Assembly (NCBI GenBank): GCA_015501055.1
Contig: JADNYV010000035.1
Location: 225,693-289,692 of the forward strand
Reading direction: 5' to 3'
DNA from: Mucidula mucida
Lineage: Eukaryota > Basidiomycota > Agaricomycetes > Agaricales > Physalacriaceae
Length of the DNA stretch: 64,000 nt
The notes beneath the pieces are model-generated. The model had not been told where the DNA came from and did no database searches. It saw only the letters and a program-made list of their open reading frames with translations. Every line of letters starts with the position of its first letter. The stretch's first letter is position 1. Positions 21,300 through 32,251 of the stretch are shown piece by piece. Position numbers and translations under genes: made by a program.

Positions 21300-22862
21300 A
21301 CGCGTTCATGGCATGTCCTTTGCTAACGAGATGTCTGTTCGCTCAGATCCCTCTATTCATGCTAAGCTCTCCTAGACATGCAAAGATGACGCTCTTGCCG
21401 TCACTCAAGACGATTTTCCGGATGGCGTTCTCCGTGCTTGGTTGGGTGCGTTCTCCTCTGTCTTTCACTTTAATCATCTGCTTACTTCAAGGCTATGTGT
21501 AATACATTCACAACGTAAGGATTGTTTTGCATTTCGGATGTCCGATCTCCCGGTTGTGGTCATCCTCTATTGGACGGTTCACGAGCTTATCTTCTTGTCC
21601 TTATAGGCTGGGAGACGTCAGTTCCTGGGGTGTAAGCGTCTCTTCGGCCGTCGCGTCCGAGTTTACTCATGAAGTACACAGGTCTTTCAGTCTTACTACC
21701 AAACTGGCCTCCTCAAAGACACCCCACCGTCCAACATGTATGTTCCTTCGCTACATTCAGATCATTTCAATTGATCTTGCCGCAGTGCTTGGATAGGCTC
21801 GATACAATACTGTCTCGTCTTCTTTCCCGCGTTCGTAGTAGGCTGACTCTTTGACTCAAGATATTGACCGCTCGTGTTTCTTGGCTGTAGCGCTCTCCTC
21901 GTAGCCGCAGCTTTCCTCATCGGACAGTGCCATGAACACTGGCAGTTTCTCCCGTGATCAGGTTTCGCCATTGGTGTACGTACCTTCCCAGGTTTCGTTG
22001 CTGTAGCTAATGTTTGCATTAACAGATATCGTGCGGTGGAATCGTCAGTCCGACAACTGCCGTTCTCGCGCACTGGTTCAAACGAAGACGGGGCCTCGCT
22101 ACGGGTCTTATCGTGGGGTCATCGATCGGTGGAACCATCATCCCCATCGCTGCGAGGAGTTTAATACTTCAAGTCGGGTACGTCGTGCACAGATCAGGGA
22201 GTAGCTGTATGTCAATGCTCTACTTTAGGTTTCCTTGGACCATGAGGATCATCAGCTCCGTCTTACTTGTCGGTCTGACGACATGCAAAATGCTTGTTAA
22301 ACGGCCCTGTCGTAAAGCAGCTGGAGGTTCTTCAATATTCGCGCCTTTCGCTCAGCTCCCTTCTCTTTCTACTGCGCGTCAACGTTTGTCCTCTTCTTCG
22401 GCATGTACACGGTCCTCACGTATATCGACGTCTCTGCGGTATCCCATGGCATATCTGAAAACTTGTCGTTCTATCTCGTGGCAATCGTCAACACGTCAAC
22501 AGGTAGGTCGGTGTCGTGCTGGTGGATTGGCGGATAGGATGGGCGCCATGAATGTAATGATGTTCACTACCGCGAGCGCTGTCGTCACTTTTGCTTGGGC
22601 CTTTTCAGTCACGAATGGTGGTCTTATCGCCATCGCAGTTGCGTATGGGTGCATATCAAGTATACCACATACAGCTACCGTCTGATTGCGTTCAGATTCG
22701 TGTCTGGATCGTTTTTGGCCCTGTTCCGGTAATCGAGTTTGGAGATACATCCGATGTTGCGAGAAAGTTGGGATGACGCGAGTATCATGGCGCTGGGCGC
22801 TCAGATTGACCGCCAATTCTCCAATTCAAAGACGGGTGGGACTTCGAGGCGGCAAAATATTA
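21300..22862 (+). pseudogene. MFS transporter, monocarboxylate-type, degraded (copy A)
   Basis: Monocarboxylate/riboflavin-type MFS landmarks appear in order but in changing frames: DDFPDGVLRAWLG near 21,420, VFQSYYQTGLLKDTPPSNM near 21,690-21,735, RRRGLATGL-like plus GSSIGGTIIPIAARSLI at 22,090-22,165, FVLFFGMYTVLTYIDVSAVS near 22,400, and the end FGDTSDVARKLG then FEAAKYY near 22,740-22,860. Introns are expected in this family, but stop codons inside the blocks (for example just after ARKLG) and lost exon joints indicate a pseudogene. It follows the small gene at 20303, the same order as in copy B. Confidence 0.7.
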
Positions 22863-23072
22863 TAAGGTATGTTGCGCAAGTTGAGCTCGATTTCAGCTTA
22901 ATCTTCTGGGAACGATGATACATTTTTAGAGCAAACACGTACTGTTGGGGCGAAGCGCATACATTTCGTGATTATAGTCTAAACGCCGCGCATCCTTCAG
23001 GCCCTCCAGCTATAACCAAACTGTCTCTCCCAGCTAGGTATCAGTGCTGAAAGCGGTGCCGCGGTATTGTTA

Positions 23073-23240
23073 CAGAAAGGTGTGAAACGGCTGGTCCAGT
23101 CGCGTTCTGCAGAACAAGCGAAAAAGTATCGCATCGCTGCCTTAGAGATGTTGGTATTACGGTGCAGACGAAGCAGTGGGACGATAGGATTCAGAAGGAC
23201 GTCCATGCAACCCTGTTCAAGGATTGTGGACAATAGTAGT
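23073..23240 (+). pseudogene. Fragment of F-box C-terminus
   Basis: The segment repeats the 3' end of the F-box pseudogene (19,690-19,850): GTGAAACG, CTGGTCCAGTCGCGTTCT, GTGCAGACGAAGCAGTGGG and CAAGGA are shared. In frame it reads GPVAF, then VQTKQWDDRIQKD. It ends in a stop after about 50 residues. Its position fits a tandem duplication that included the F-box 3' end. Confidence 0.7.
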
Positions 23241-23558
23241 ACTTATTGGCACTCGTATCTCTTATGAGCAGTTATAAAATTGTTCATTTCCTGAGCTTGT
23301 TACTTAGTATCGAATTCAATTATATGGAACTAGCAAATTTGACTCCATCGCCCCGATGACCATCGATTGCACCCACTGGGTTGAATAACTTACTGGAGCA
23401 TGCTAAGGGCGGATGCGGGTACTGAGGAGTTGAGGGGCGAGAGAGCGCCGGAAGTTGGACACTGCGATTCTTTTCAGCTAACACGTCGATGAGTATTGTT
23501 GATGAGAGAAACTACAGCGGGATAATAATGATTTTAAATACGACTTTCTAAATACAGA
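23241..23558. other. Intergenic spacer
   Basis: About 320 bp between the F-box fragment and the 3' end of the gene at 23559. No feature recognised. Confidence 0.45.
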
Positions 23559-24521
23559 TCACATGATGCAACAACTTTCTGTCAAGCGCTTCTTTATTTC
23601 CTCCGGCTTCTCTAAAGCATGCAGATGTTTCGTTATAGTCTCCAAGCGCCGATTGGAGTCCACAGTGCCCAATCTAAGAGGCACACTCCAGCGCTCGAAA
23701 GCGCCATCCTCAACAAGAGTTTCGACGTCAAGAATCTTCTTGACTTTACCCGTGCGGGGGTTTAGCTTTCCCTCCTTGAGGTAATATTTGAGATCCTCGT
23801 CGGACAGACGGGTCGATTGGGCATCGGGATGGCGGTTGAGAGTCCTGTTAGTCCACCACGGTCCAGCACCAGCGATAACGCGGACCTCTTGCGCATCTGT
23901 CTGCGCAAAGACATGGGCAGCGCCTCTCACCAGCTGCTCTTTCGCATCCATAAGGTGCATAACTACAGCCAAAGCGTTGAATTCGTCGGTTCGGCGGGTC
24001 ACGAACTTCTTGATTTCGACGAGTACGGGGATTCTGCGGTCGGCTATCAGCCAAAACGGGTCGGTATTGTCGGGGTGCGGGGTGCGGGGTGAATTGGGGT
24101 CCTTGGGCGTCATGATGAGATGCGCGATGGCGAAATCCACGAGCTGGGCTGACGCCTCAGGACTAGCCGCTGTGGTACGACATGAGAGTGCCGGTGCTTC
24201 TTCAAAATCGTCGCCGTCATCGGCGTCGGAATGAGAATCGGAATCCGAGTAATCAGAATCATCGTCCGAGGACTGTGGTGGATCTTCTGCTTCGTCCATG
24301 CGAACAGACGGGTCTATCCAAAGCAGGAATTGGGGCGCGACCACGAGATCGGGTCGATCGGGGGGAAGAAGGTCTAGGAGAACATGGTTCCACAATGCGT
24401 ACCAATAGTACTCGACATTACGAATGTTGAAAGAATATGAGTATGCGAATGCAATAGAAAAGGCGAATCGGACGAGCGGGACTGTCCAGGAGCGTGGAAA
24501 GGTTGGAGCACGTGGAGGCAT
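23559..24521 (-). CDS. Uncharacterised protein with PD-(D/E)XK-like signature
   Basis: A single intact exon encodes 320 aa starting MPPRAPTFPRSWTVPLVRF. Residues 76-108 are a highly acidic Ser/Asp linker. After it, VDFAIAHL (Asp129), then RIPVLVEIKKF (Glu169-x-Lys171), give the D...ExK spacing seen in PD-(D/E)XK nuclease-like folds. The spacing, with a beta strand predicted around VLVEIKK, is suggestive only. The C-terminus is basic and ends ESCCIM, which resembles a CaaX prenylation box (CCIM). It lies between the two halves of a tandem duplication and is the only intact gene there. The family is not recognised by name. Confidence 0.65.
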   Translation of the reverse strand: MPPRAPTFPRSWTVPLVRFAFSIAFAYSYSFNIRNVEYYWYALWNHVLLDLLPPDRPDLVVAPQFLLWIDPSVRMDEAEDPPQSSDDDSDYSDSDSHSDADDGDDFEEAPALSCRTTAASPEASAQLVDFAIAHLIMTPKDPNSPRTPHPDNTDPFWLIADRRIPVLVEIKKFVTRRTDEFNALAVVMHLMDAKEQLVRGAAHVFAQTDAQEVRVIAGAGPWWTNRTLNRHPDAQSTRLSDEDLKYYLKEGKLNPRTGKVKKILDVETLVEDGAFERWSVPLRLGTVDSNRRLETITKHLHALEKPEEIKKRLTESCCIM

Positions 24522-25024
24522 GTCGGTGTCGAGGTAGAGGGTACGATTTTAGAGGCTGAATGAAGCTGAGGAAGTTGAACGATTTATATGTGGGAGGGAG
24601 CATGTCGATCTTGTCTGCATGTCTTAACAAATGCCCACGTCATGAAAAGGAAGGCGGTCAAAATCGTGAAATTCAAGAGTGTTGCGCTTTGTACGATCAC
24701 TGGTGACAATGACCTGCATCCATAAGCATATAATCTCCATTTGGCGCGTCCGTGGTCAAAGTAGACGACAAAAGAAGAAGAATAGAATGGACAAACAAAA
24801 GGCATCCCGTGGGAAAATGCGGCCCTGTGATCGTGCCCTGCCAACAAAGGGATCAATCGCGGGGCTTATAAGTCGACCACCACTTCAACTACCACAACTA
24901 TCACAATCACTGTCTTCATCACTCGCCTTCAACACCTATCCGTACTAAATCTCATACCGTTTTCTCGAGTGGGCAGTATCTGCCTCATGCGCTTCTCTAC
25001 AACTGACGTTGTGTTAGGATCATT

Positions 25025-25400
25025 ATGCGAAAGCCTGTCAACCCAGACCGTTATGTCTTTGGATTCCGCCTTGAAGAGACAGTCCTGCTGGAACGGGGCC
25101 GCGAACTGAATTATGGCTCAGAGGATACCGAATGGACGTCATCATGCTCATCGAGAAAACTGCCAGAAAAGCCTACGTGCTTCCTGCTCGTGAACTCGAT
25201 ATTCGCGCAGAATTGTATGCCGTGAAAAGGACACCTAAACGCAGCGATGGCAAGCTCTTGAACCCCACGGTTCTTGGTTTCTGGCATTGGGCAGCAATGT
25301 TCCCCGCCGCAAGTTTGAGCCACCTTCGAAGGAGAAGATTCAGGAGGTTATGGAGCGTTTTGGGTTTACAAAACCGCCGCGATGGGCAGAAATTACTAGT
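25025..25400 (+). pseudogene. Small unknown gene, broken duplicate B
   Basis: Starts intact (MRKPVNPDRYVFGFRLEE), but the frame shifts after SEDTE near 25,130. It continues in another frame as EKTARKAYVLPARELDIRAE and shifts again near 25,255. The end FGFTKPPRWAE is still visible. It is the decayed sister of 20303-20683. Confidence 0.7.
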
Positions 25401-25739
25401 GGTATGTGCAAATTGGCCATCATACGTCCGACCTGACAGCTCACAGTCCTGAACCATTCTTACGCTACCAATATTGCTATGTCGTTGTCCTCGTGTATCG
25501 CTGCACCACATCTCCATGTACCAATAGATCTTCTCATGTCTTCCGAGCTCGAACCCGAAACTCGAATGCATTAGCCTTGGTTCGAGTACGTCCGCCATCG
25601 CGACAATGTCATCTTTTGGCCTCTCACTATTCTCCGCCCTGTCATGCGTCTTGCTGATACGTCGTGTTACAGCCCAAAGTCTTTTCCCTTACGCGCCGCC
25701 GGCTCTATACTTGATTTGATCACCAGGACGTCTATAGGC

Positions 25740-25983
25740 GTGGAACATCGGTTTCACACACGAATACCACATACCACGATGCTGACAGTCAAAGATCACC
25801 CACCGTCAGCTCTGTCTGTCCTCTTCAAGGACACCCCACCGTCCAACATGTCTGTTCCTTCGTTACCTTCATATTTTTTATTGCTCTTCCGCATTGCTGC
25901 GATGAATCTGATATGTAAGGTTGGGTACGTTGTATGTATCGAAGGGATGCGCGTGTGCGCGTATCAAAGTTCTAGTATAAGTT
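25740..25983 (+). pseudogene. MFS transporter copy B, 5' piece
   Basis: Contains the block VLFKDTPPSNMSVPSLP matching copy A near 21,715, then GYVV before an intron acceptor at the TTTCC insertion site. It is separated from its 3' part (43658-44225) by retrotransposons. Confidence 0.7.
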
Positions 25984-25988
25984 TCCTG
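25984..25988. repeat. Target site duplication TTTCC (left)
   Basis: TTTCC directly precedes the LTR start at 25989 and recurs at 31556-31560 directly after the opposite LTR. Confidence 0.9.
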
Positions 25989-26337
25989 ACGAAACCGGTA
26001 CGGATACGAGACGACCTGTAACGAGGCCGTAAGTACAAGTACGCGTATGGTACGAGTCGTGCCGAGCTCAGTCGTCATGGTAAGAGACTCTTATATATAT
26101 TACATACCTGTAACGAGGCCGTAAGTACGAGTATGCGTAGGGTACGAGTCGTGCCGAGCTACAGGACATGTGAGATAAAGTAAACGAGTGAAATGAGTAT
26201 AGCGTACCTCAGTTGTCGTGGTAAGAGACTGAGGTGCGGAAAACGAAAGACTAGACATATATAGAAAGTCCATGACTAAATAAGGAAATGCGTCCGTAGA
26301 GCCAATGCTCGTTGACCAATACACTCATATTCCAACA
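25989..26337 (-). repeat. Copia element 2, 3' LTR
   Basis: 349 bp, about 90 bp longer than the other LTR because a stretch containing TGTAACGAGGCCGTAAGTAC is present twice. Confidence 0.9.
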
Positions 26338-26344
26338 CTCCCCC

Positions 26345-26848
26345 TCAACGAGAACTGGCTCGTTGAAGACCAAGACCACGAACTGCAGTCTTGTGGCTGT
26401 CCGGTGGCAGTGCCTTCGTGAAGACGTCAGCAAGATTGTCCTTGGTGTCGACACGGACCGCCACAATGTCCTTGCACGCGATGGCTTGTCGGATCCAATG
26501 ATAGCGGATCTTGATGTGTTTGTTGCCATGGGTAACTTGATTTGATGTCAAGTTCGCGAGTGCTGAGTTGGCATCGACGCGCATTGGTGTTGGGCCACCA
26601 GGTGAGAAACCGAGTTCATCCAGAAGCTGGCGGAACGAGATGATGTCGGTACCGCAAATGCTGGCAGCATAATACTCGGCTCCTGGAGTACCAATGGCGA
26701 CTTGAGTCTGACGGCGGGCATACCACAAGAAGCAGCCAGTGCCCATGAAGAGAGCACCTCCGGAAATTGAGTGGCCGTGTTTGTCGGGATTATCAGCAAA
26801 GTTTGCGTCCGTGTACCCATGGAAGGCATCCTTCAGCATGTCTACCAC
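26345..26848 (-). pseudogene. Copia element 2 RNase H segment
   Basis: Reads GYTDANFADNPDKHGHS, then LWYARRQTQVAIGTPGAEYY and DNLADVFTKALPPDSHKT, the standard Ty1/copia RNase H order. It is frame-shifted relative to the RT at about 26,835. The acidic residues D (YTDA), E (GAEYY) and D (DANSAL) are retained. Confidence 0.88.
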
Positions 26849-27926
26849 CGAGAACGAGCTCGTAGTCAGACGTACCCTTTAGGTAACGCAAGATCCGTTG
26901 AACGGCGATCCAATGAGTACGACCCGGATTCTGCATGAACTGCGATACCTGTTGAACAGCGTGGCTGATATCGGGTCGCGTCATGACAGCGGCATGCATC
27001 ATGACAGCGGCATGCATAACAGAGCCAACTGCATGAGCATATGGAATTGAGTCCATTGCGTTGTACTCGGATGAGCCAACCTCGGGACAATCACTTTGTC
27101 GCAGAGGAGTGTTCTCCATCGGGGTGGAGACAGTCTGGCAGCCTTCCATCTGAAAGTTCCGAAGGACTGACTTGATGTAGCCCTGCTGTGAGAGTGATAT
27201 CGTCCTCTTTGAGCGGTCGCGAGTGACCTTCATGCCAAGGAGGTCGGAGATCTCACCCTTGTCTGTGATCTCAACATGTTGCGAGAAATCAGACTTGAAT
27301 GAGACAATGACCGTGAGAGTGCTGCCAAAGAGAGCGAGGTCGTCGACATGAGAGGTGATGATGAGGATTCTGAGTTCTGAGTGACAGACAAAGACACAGG
27401 GGTCAGAAATGCAGATGGAGATGCCTAACGAGACAAGAATGCCCTTCAGCTTCTCATACCAAAGGAAGCCGGCTTGTTTCAGACCGTACAAGGCCTTTTG
27501 CAGATGCCAGACATAATCTTCCTTGCCTTCCACTTCAAGGCCGCGGGGTTGCTTTAGGTAAACAGGTTGGTCGTCCGGCATGTTGCTGTTGAGGAAAGCA
27601 GACTTGACGTCAACCACATGGATCTCCCAATCCAAGATAGCCGCAAGACGAGCAATACCACAAATTGAATATATCTGAGCAGTAGGTGCATGTGTGTTAA
27701 AGAAATCAACGCCAGAGCACTGAAAGAAACCTTGAGCAACAACACAAGCCCAGTAGCCTGTAATCAGACCGGTGCCGGCATCCAGCTTGGTTGCCCAAAC
27801 CCACTGAGTGCCAATAGCAGACCGACCTGCAGGGAGACAAACTAACTCGTATGTCTGCATGCATACCAGCTGTAAGTGCTCATAGAGCATAGCCGCCTTC
27901 CACTCAAGAGTGTTGGGACAGTTCAT
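26793..27926 (-). pseudogene. Copia element 2 reverse transcriptase
   Basis: RVT_2-type reverse transcriptase of 377 codons: WVWATKLDAGTGLITGYWA, VDVKSAFLNSNM, YGLKQAGFLWYEKL, the catalytic HVDDLALFG near 27,340, then RPDISHAVQQVSQFM. A short in-frame tandem duplication (HAAVM twice, near 27,000) is visible. It is separated from the RNase H by a frameshift. Confidence 0.9.
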
Positions 27927-27979
27927 GGCTTGCTCAAAGTTGGCAGGTATTTCACCATGCCGAATATGAAGAGCATGAT

Positions 27980-29391
27980 CTAAGGGATCTGCTGAAGCAT
28001 CGTCATCAGGTCCAGGAGTGAGCGATCATTGAGATCTGAGTCGCCAAAAGCCTGCTGATGCAATTCCGCCGCTCTTGCTTCACGAGTTGCCCTACCACGT
28101 GTTTGGGCAGGTGATACATTGGAAGGTAAGCGAGGATTCCGATGAATTGGTCTCAACTGGCGAGCTGGAGGAGATGCTGCGCAAGGAGAACAAAGAGGGG
28201 ATATAGGAGGCGGACACAGATGAGAGGTTTTGGGAAGCTCAACTTCGCCCAGAGGATGTTCACGTGCAAATTGGAACTTGGAATAGTCATAGGACTCCCC
28301 CATTGACGACACAGCGTCAAACAATACTCCCCCATCAGCAGAGTTGTCAAACTTGACGTGAGCAGAAGTGACAATTCCCTTCTTCTCAGGCACATAAACT
28401 TTATATGCCTTTCGTGTCTCATCCTTCCCCAAATAGAACCCAGGTATACCACATTTATCCAGTTTATGATCCTGGTTAGTGTTGTACACCAAGCCTTACA
28501 CCCAAATGGATGAAGATTGCACAATTTAGAACCGTGGCCATACAGTGTATTGGGAACTGAGCCATGAGGAAGAGAACAGGTGAAGCTGGCATTGCAAAGC
28601 TCGTTGATGTAGATGGTAGCCTCCCCCCAAAAGGATAGAGAAAGACCACATTTGATGAGAATAGTGCGGACACGGTCAAACAGTGTGCGGTTAAGACGTT
28701 CCGCGCGAGCGTTCTCTTCCGGCGTGTGTGGAGCGGAGCTGGAGTGTCAAATTCCACGCTCTGAAAGATACACATCCCAAGCCTTCGAGAAATACTCTCC
28801 ACCATTGTCTGTGTGGAGTTCCAACAACTTCCGACCAGTCTCACGCTCAATCATTGCCAACCACACCTTGAATGTTTCAAAGGTGTCACTCTTCTTCCGA
28901 AGAAAGAATACCCACGACTTCCGTGAATGATTGTCCAGGAATGTCATGAGATAATGCTTCCCATGCCTAGTCTGCACAGGAGCTTTGCCCCAAAGGTCCG
29001 AGTGTACAAGAGCAAGAGGATGCTCAGCTCGAGAACTCAAAGATGGAAATACTGCATGTGTAAGCTTGCCTTGGGTGCAGGCATCACACACAGGTGGCTC
29101 AGCCTTCAACTCTGCTTCCATAAACTTCCAACAATCCTCCAACCCACCGGCGCGATAAAGTGTGCAACAACCGTCATAACTAAGGTGACCAATAGCGCAA
29201 TGAAGTCGATGAAGCTTAGCATAAATGGGCGGAGAGGTAGAATCAGAAGGAGCAGCATGATACACAGTATCTGTATGAATAAGGTCAAGGTTGTAGAGGT
29301 GCGAGTCATCCTTGGTGGCTGTGAGAACAACTTTCTCTTTTTCAGTCAACACTTGAATAAACTTTCCATCGTCATCCTGCTCGAACACCAC
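27980..29391 (-). pseudogene. Copia element 2 integrase
   Basis: Contains the pre-integrase zinc motif (HRLHCAIGHLSYDGC) and the integrase core: VHSDLWGKAP, then LHTDNGGEYFSKAW and EENARAERLNRTL. A TGA at 28747-28749 interrupts the core where the context suggests an Arg codon, and the frame shifts near 28,490. The C-terminal part carries the YDYSKF/FAREHPLGEV region and a Pro-rich linker toward the RT. Confidence 0.85.
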
Positions 29392-29547
29392 ACACTTTCC
29401 AGCGCCAAAGACAGTATAGCACTTGGCTTCATTGAGATGTGGAACAGAGATGAGTGATGGTGATGAGTTTGGGACATGGGCGGTGTCCTTGAGACGGAGA
29501 CGGCGACGACGGCAACTAGGAAGGTGCGCTACAAATGTAGCAATGCC

Positions 29548-30816
29548 TCAACCAGCAATCTTCTGAGAGCTACTCCCAAAACCAGTGACGTTCTGAGAGA
29601 CGGAGCGATACAAAGTGAAGTCGGAATTAATAGAGTGAATGTGGGTAGTGGATCCAGAATCGATATAGACAGGCGGGCATCCGGCGTGAGCTGTATCAGC
29701 TAAATATGCTCGATCAAACTCAGACTGTTGAGGAGACGGAACTGAGCCAACATTAACATCAGATGACATATACGAGGAGAAGTCAGAGTCATATTGGTCC
29801 ATGGAGTCAGCTATAAAGTTCGTCTGAGAAGAGCTGGGCTGTTTGCTCTCCCTCTGCTCTGCAAGATTAGACTTCTCTTTGCCTTTATTCTTGCCTCCCT
29901 TGCCCCTCTGCTTCTTCCTGCCACCACCAGTCTTAGGACAATAAACACCACCTTTGGTGGACCAGCAATTGTCAATGGTATGACCACAGGGACGAGGACA
30001 GCTGGGGTTCCAACAGTAGTGCTCCCCCTTAGCCTTGTGCGCGGATTCAACAGCGGCAAGAGCAGACTCGACAGTTTGAGCCTTGCCAGCCTTGCGAGAG
30101 CGGTGGAAAGAGAGGAGGTCGGCAATGGTGTTGTCGAGAGTGGTGGTTGCACTAAACTTAAAGGCAGAGATCCAAGTGTAAAACAAGGTCTGCTCATCAG
30201 CCTCAGCAGGAAGAGAAGCAGCCAGAAAAGCGGCAGTATAGTTGGTGGGGATTTCAAGTCCAGTAAGCGCAAGCTTCTGGACAGCCTCCTGAAACCCAAT
30301 GATGTGGGCCTCAAGATTACCGCCGAGCTCCAGTTTGTCGCACATGCGACAAAATCAGATCATCACCGAGCCAGCATCCTTTTGTGAATACTCGTTCTGC
30401 AATGCCTGCCACGCCGTTGCAGTGTCCTTCCCCGTGACCTTGATAGAAAGTTCCGGGGCAACGCACTTCAACAGCATGGAGCGGAGAAAATTGTCGGCAT
30501 GCTTCTATTGTCGTTGCTTGGCCTTGTCAGCTGCCGGGAGCTTGATCTCCGCGGTCAGAATACCGTCACACTCAGCCGTTGCGGCAGCCTGCAGGAACAT
30601 GGTCAACCAGACGGTGAAGTTCTTCTCTCCCACAAGCACTGCGGCGGACTTGCTGGGGAAAAGCTGGGCTAGACCACGGGTCAGGTCCCAGTTGTCCAGT
30701 AATTCGGCTGGCGAGGTGGAGGACTGATCAGGGTTTGTTATGCTGGTGAGCAAGAGGTAGCCGATCCGGTATTCCGCAACACATCCCTGCTTGTGTGCGT
30801 CTCGCGTGCTTCTCAT
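29548..30816 (-). pseudogene. Copia element 2 gag and protease
   Basis: Gag begins about 30,816 (GYLLLTSITNPDQSS) and includes WLTMFLQAAAT. After a frame break near 30,505 it continues as CDKLELGGNLEAHIIGF and LSFHRSRKAGKAQTVESALA. A Cys/His cluster (CWNPSCPRPCGHTIDNC) precedes a Lys/Gly-rich tract. The aspartic protease motif VYIDSGSTTHIHS follows. The frame is stopped by TGA at 29548-29550, where the context suggests a former Arg codon. Confidence 0.85.
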
Positions 30817-31284
30817 GTTTCAATGACACAGCATTTCGGCAGGTTGGTCGGACAGAGTGTTTGGACAAGGTGTATAAGCTACAACTTTTCTGTCTTTGCA
30901 AATAGTGTATAAAGGTATAATGTAGAGGTGAATCAAATTCTCGCTACAGACGGCATGGACAACAGTGCCAGAATGCTTGTTTGCCTGCAACACTTTGTCA
31001 TCGAAACATGGAAAGCACGCAAGACGCACGCGAGCAGGGATGTGTTGCGGAATAACGGATCGGCTACCTCTTGCTGGCGAGATGTTGAGGAAGCGAGAAT
31101 GATGATGGAAAAGATGATGGGAGCGACGCGGATCGTAGTCGGACGCGTCTGCATGATGTTCTTGAGGCGGAAAATGGGCAGGAGGAGATGCGGGGGCAGA
31201 ATGGAAAATTTTAGAGGATTTGGATCGAGTCGGGACGACGAGGACTTGAGCGGCAACATAAACAAACAGGATTATGGGGCAGCG

Positions 31285-31296
31285 GGGCCCATAACC
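31285..31296 (-). promoter_or_regulatory. Copia element 2 primer binding site
   Basis: Directly behind the 5' LTR the minus strand reads GGTTATGGGCCC. This is complementary to the anticodon region of initiator tRNA-Met (GGGCCCAUAACC), the half-tRNA primer known for Drosophila copia. Confidence 0.75.
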
Positions 31297-31555
31297 TGAC
31301 GAAACCGGTACAGATACGAGACGACCTGTAATGAGGCCGTAAGTACGAGTACGCGTAGGGTACAAGTCGTGCCGAGCTACAGGACGTGTGAGATAAAGTA
31401 AACGAGTGAAATGAGTATAGCATACCTCAGTTGTCGTGGTAAGAGACTGAGGTGCGGAAAACGAAAGACTAGACATATATAGAAAGTCCATGACTAAATA
31501 AGGACATGTGTCCGTAGAGCCAATGCTCGTTGACCAATACACTCATATTCCAACA
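31297..31555 (-). repeat. Copia element 2, 5' LTR
   Basis: 259 bp, ends TGACGAAACC...TTCCAACA on the plus strand, followed by TSD TTTCC at 31556-31560. Confidence 0.92.
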
Positions 31556-31652
31556 TTTCCTTTGTTTCACTCGTCGCCTGCCCCCCATGAAAACAGCTGA
31601 AGGTTTCTCCTAAGTTTGCACTTTCGCTCAGCTTTGTTCTCTTTCTACTGGG
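31556..31652 (+). pseudogene. Host remnant of MFS copy B between two Copia elements
   Basis: 97 bp resembling copy A near 22,225-22,372 (TTTCCTT, CTTTCGCTCAGC, CTCTTTCTACTG). It ends with the CTGGG target site of the next element. Confidence 0.8.
31648..31652. repeat. Target site duplication CTGGG (left)
   Basis: Repeated at 43653-43657 directly after the 3' LTR of Copia element 1. Confidence 0.9.
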
Positions 31653-31710
31653 TATTGGATGTTGCCCACGTGATCCGAAGCCTTTATGACAGGATCGATC
31701 GGATGCTTGC
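31653..31710 (+). repeat. Copia element 1, 5' LTR, first part
   Basis: Matches 43417-43474. It starts TATTGG where the 3' LTR has TGTTGG, so the terminal TG has mutated. It ends in CTTGC, the target site of the Gypsy. Confidence 0.92.
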
Positions 31711-32240
31711 TGTTAGCGACTGACTAAGCCTCAAGACTAAACCAGGTACCACAGCAAGAAACTAAGGAAGAAAGTGTTCGCGTTCGTAGAACTAGGCTAG
31801 GCCAGGTGTATAAACGAGATCGGAACTAAAGTACAATGATACTACACTACTGCTTATATACTAGTAAGTCTGTGTTTGAAGCTCCTTGTCCATACGCGTT
31901 TCCACTAGGGATGCTCCACGCCCTTGACCCAGTGTTGTATGCTACTAGTCCGTGAAACCATTAAATACGAGTGGTGACTGCATGTAAGTAATAATACTGA
32001 AACGACCATGTGTGCTACGAGTGTCGGTGGTGTGTATACAATAGGGAGTCCATGAGGTATCGGCATGTATGATGTCATCCATGTGTTGGGCGTGTGTCCG
32101 ACATGAGTACGGCTTTGGTAATGAAAAGGGGTATGATTGGTGACGAAACAGATGATGAAACGGTCCGTTGGTTGATAAGACAAGGCTCCCGATAAGATAT
32201 GATAAGATGTGAAAATGTGAAAATATGGCGATTCATAACA
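31711..32240 (-). repeat. Gypsy 3' LTR
   Basis: 530 bp, TGTTAGCG...ATTCATAACA on the plus strand. The purine tract AAGGAGGGGGTGA (minus strand) lies immediately upstream of it in element orientation. Confidence 0.95.
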
Positions 32241-32251
32241 TCACCCCCTCC

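Larger units (their letters stand above)
20035..22862 (+). repeat. Segmental duplication, copy A
   Basis: This block (promoter with TATAAG, small gene, MFS gene) recurs from about 24,700 onward. Matches include the promoter stretch CACAATCACTGTC, the start AAGCCNGTCAACCCAGA, GAGAAAACTGCCAGAAA, and the MFS segment KDTPPSNM at about 21,715 versus 25,835. Copy B is interrupted by three retrotransposons and resumes at 31556 and 43658. Confidence 0.85.
24700..25983 (+). repeat. Segmental duplication, copy B, 5' part
   Basis: Homologous to 20035-21760. It includes a promoter with TATAAG (24,866-24,871) and CACAATCACTGTC, the small gene and the first MFS exon. It ends at the TTTCC target site of the Copia element at 25989. 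The matching host sequence resumes after the element at 31556 (TTTCC again) and after the second element at 43658. Confidence 0.85.
25989..31555 (-). mobile_element. Copia LTR retrotransposon (element 2)
   Basis: Two LTRs (25989-26337 and 31297-31555) share the ends TGACGAAACC...TTCCAACA and flank a Ty1/copia-order internal region: gag, protease, integrase, RT, RNase H on the minus strand. The 5-bp TSD TTTCC is perfect. A primer binding site follows the 5' LTR (31285-31296) and a purine tract lies next to the 3' LTR (26338-26352). The element has several nonsense and frameshift mutations and is inactive. It interrupts MFS copy B at an intron-exon boundary. Confidence 0.93.
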
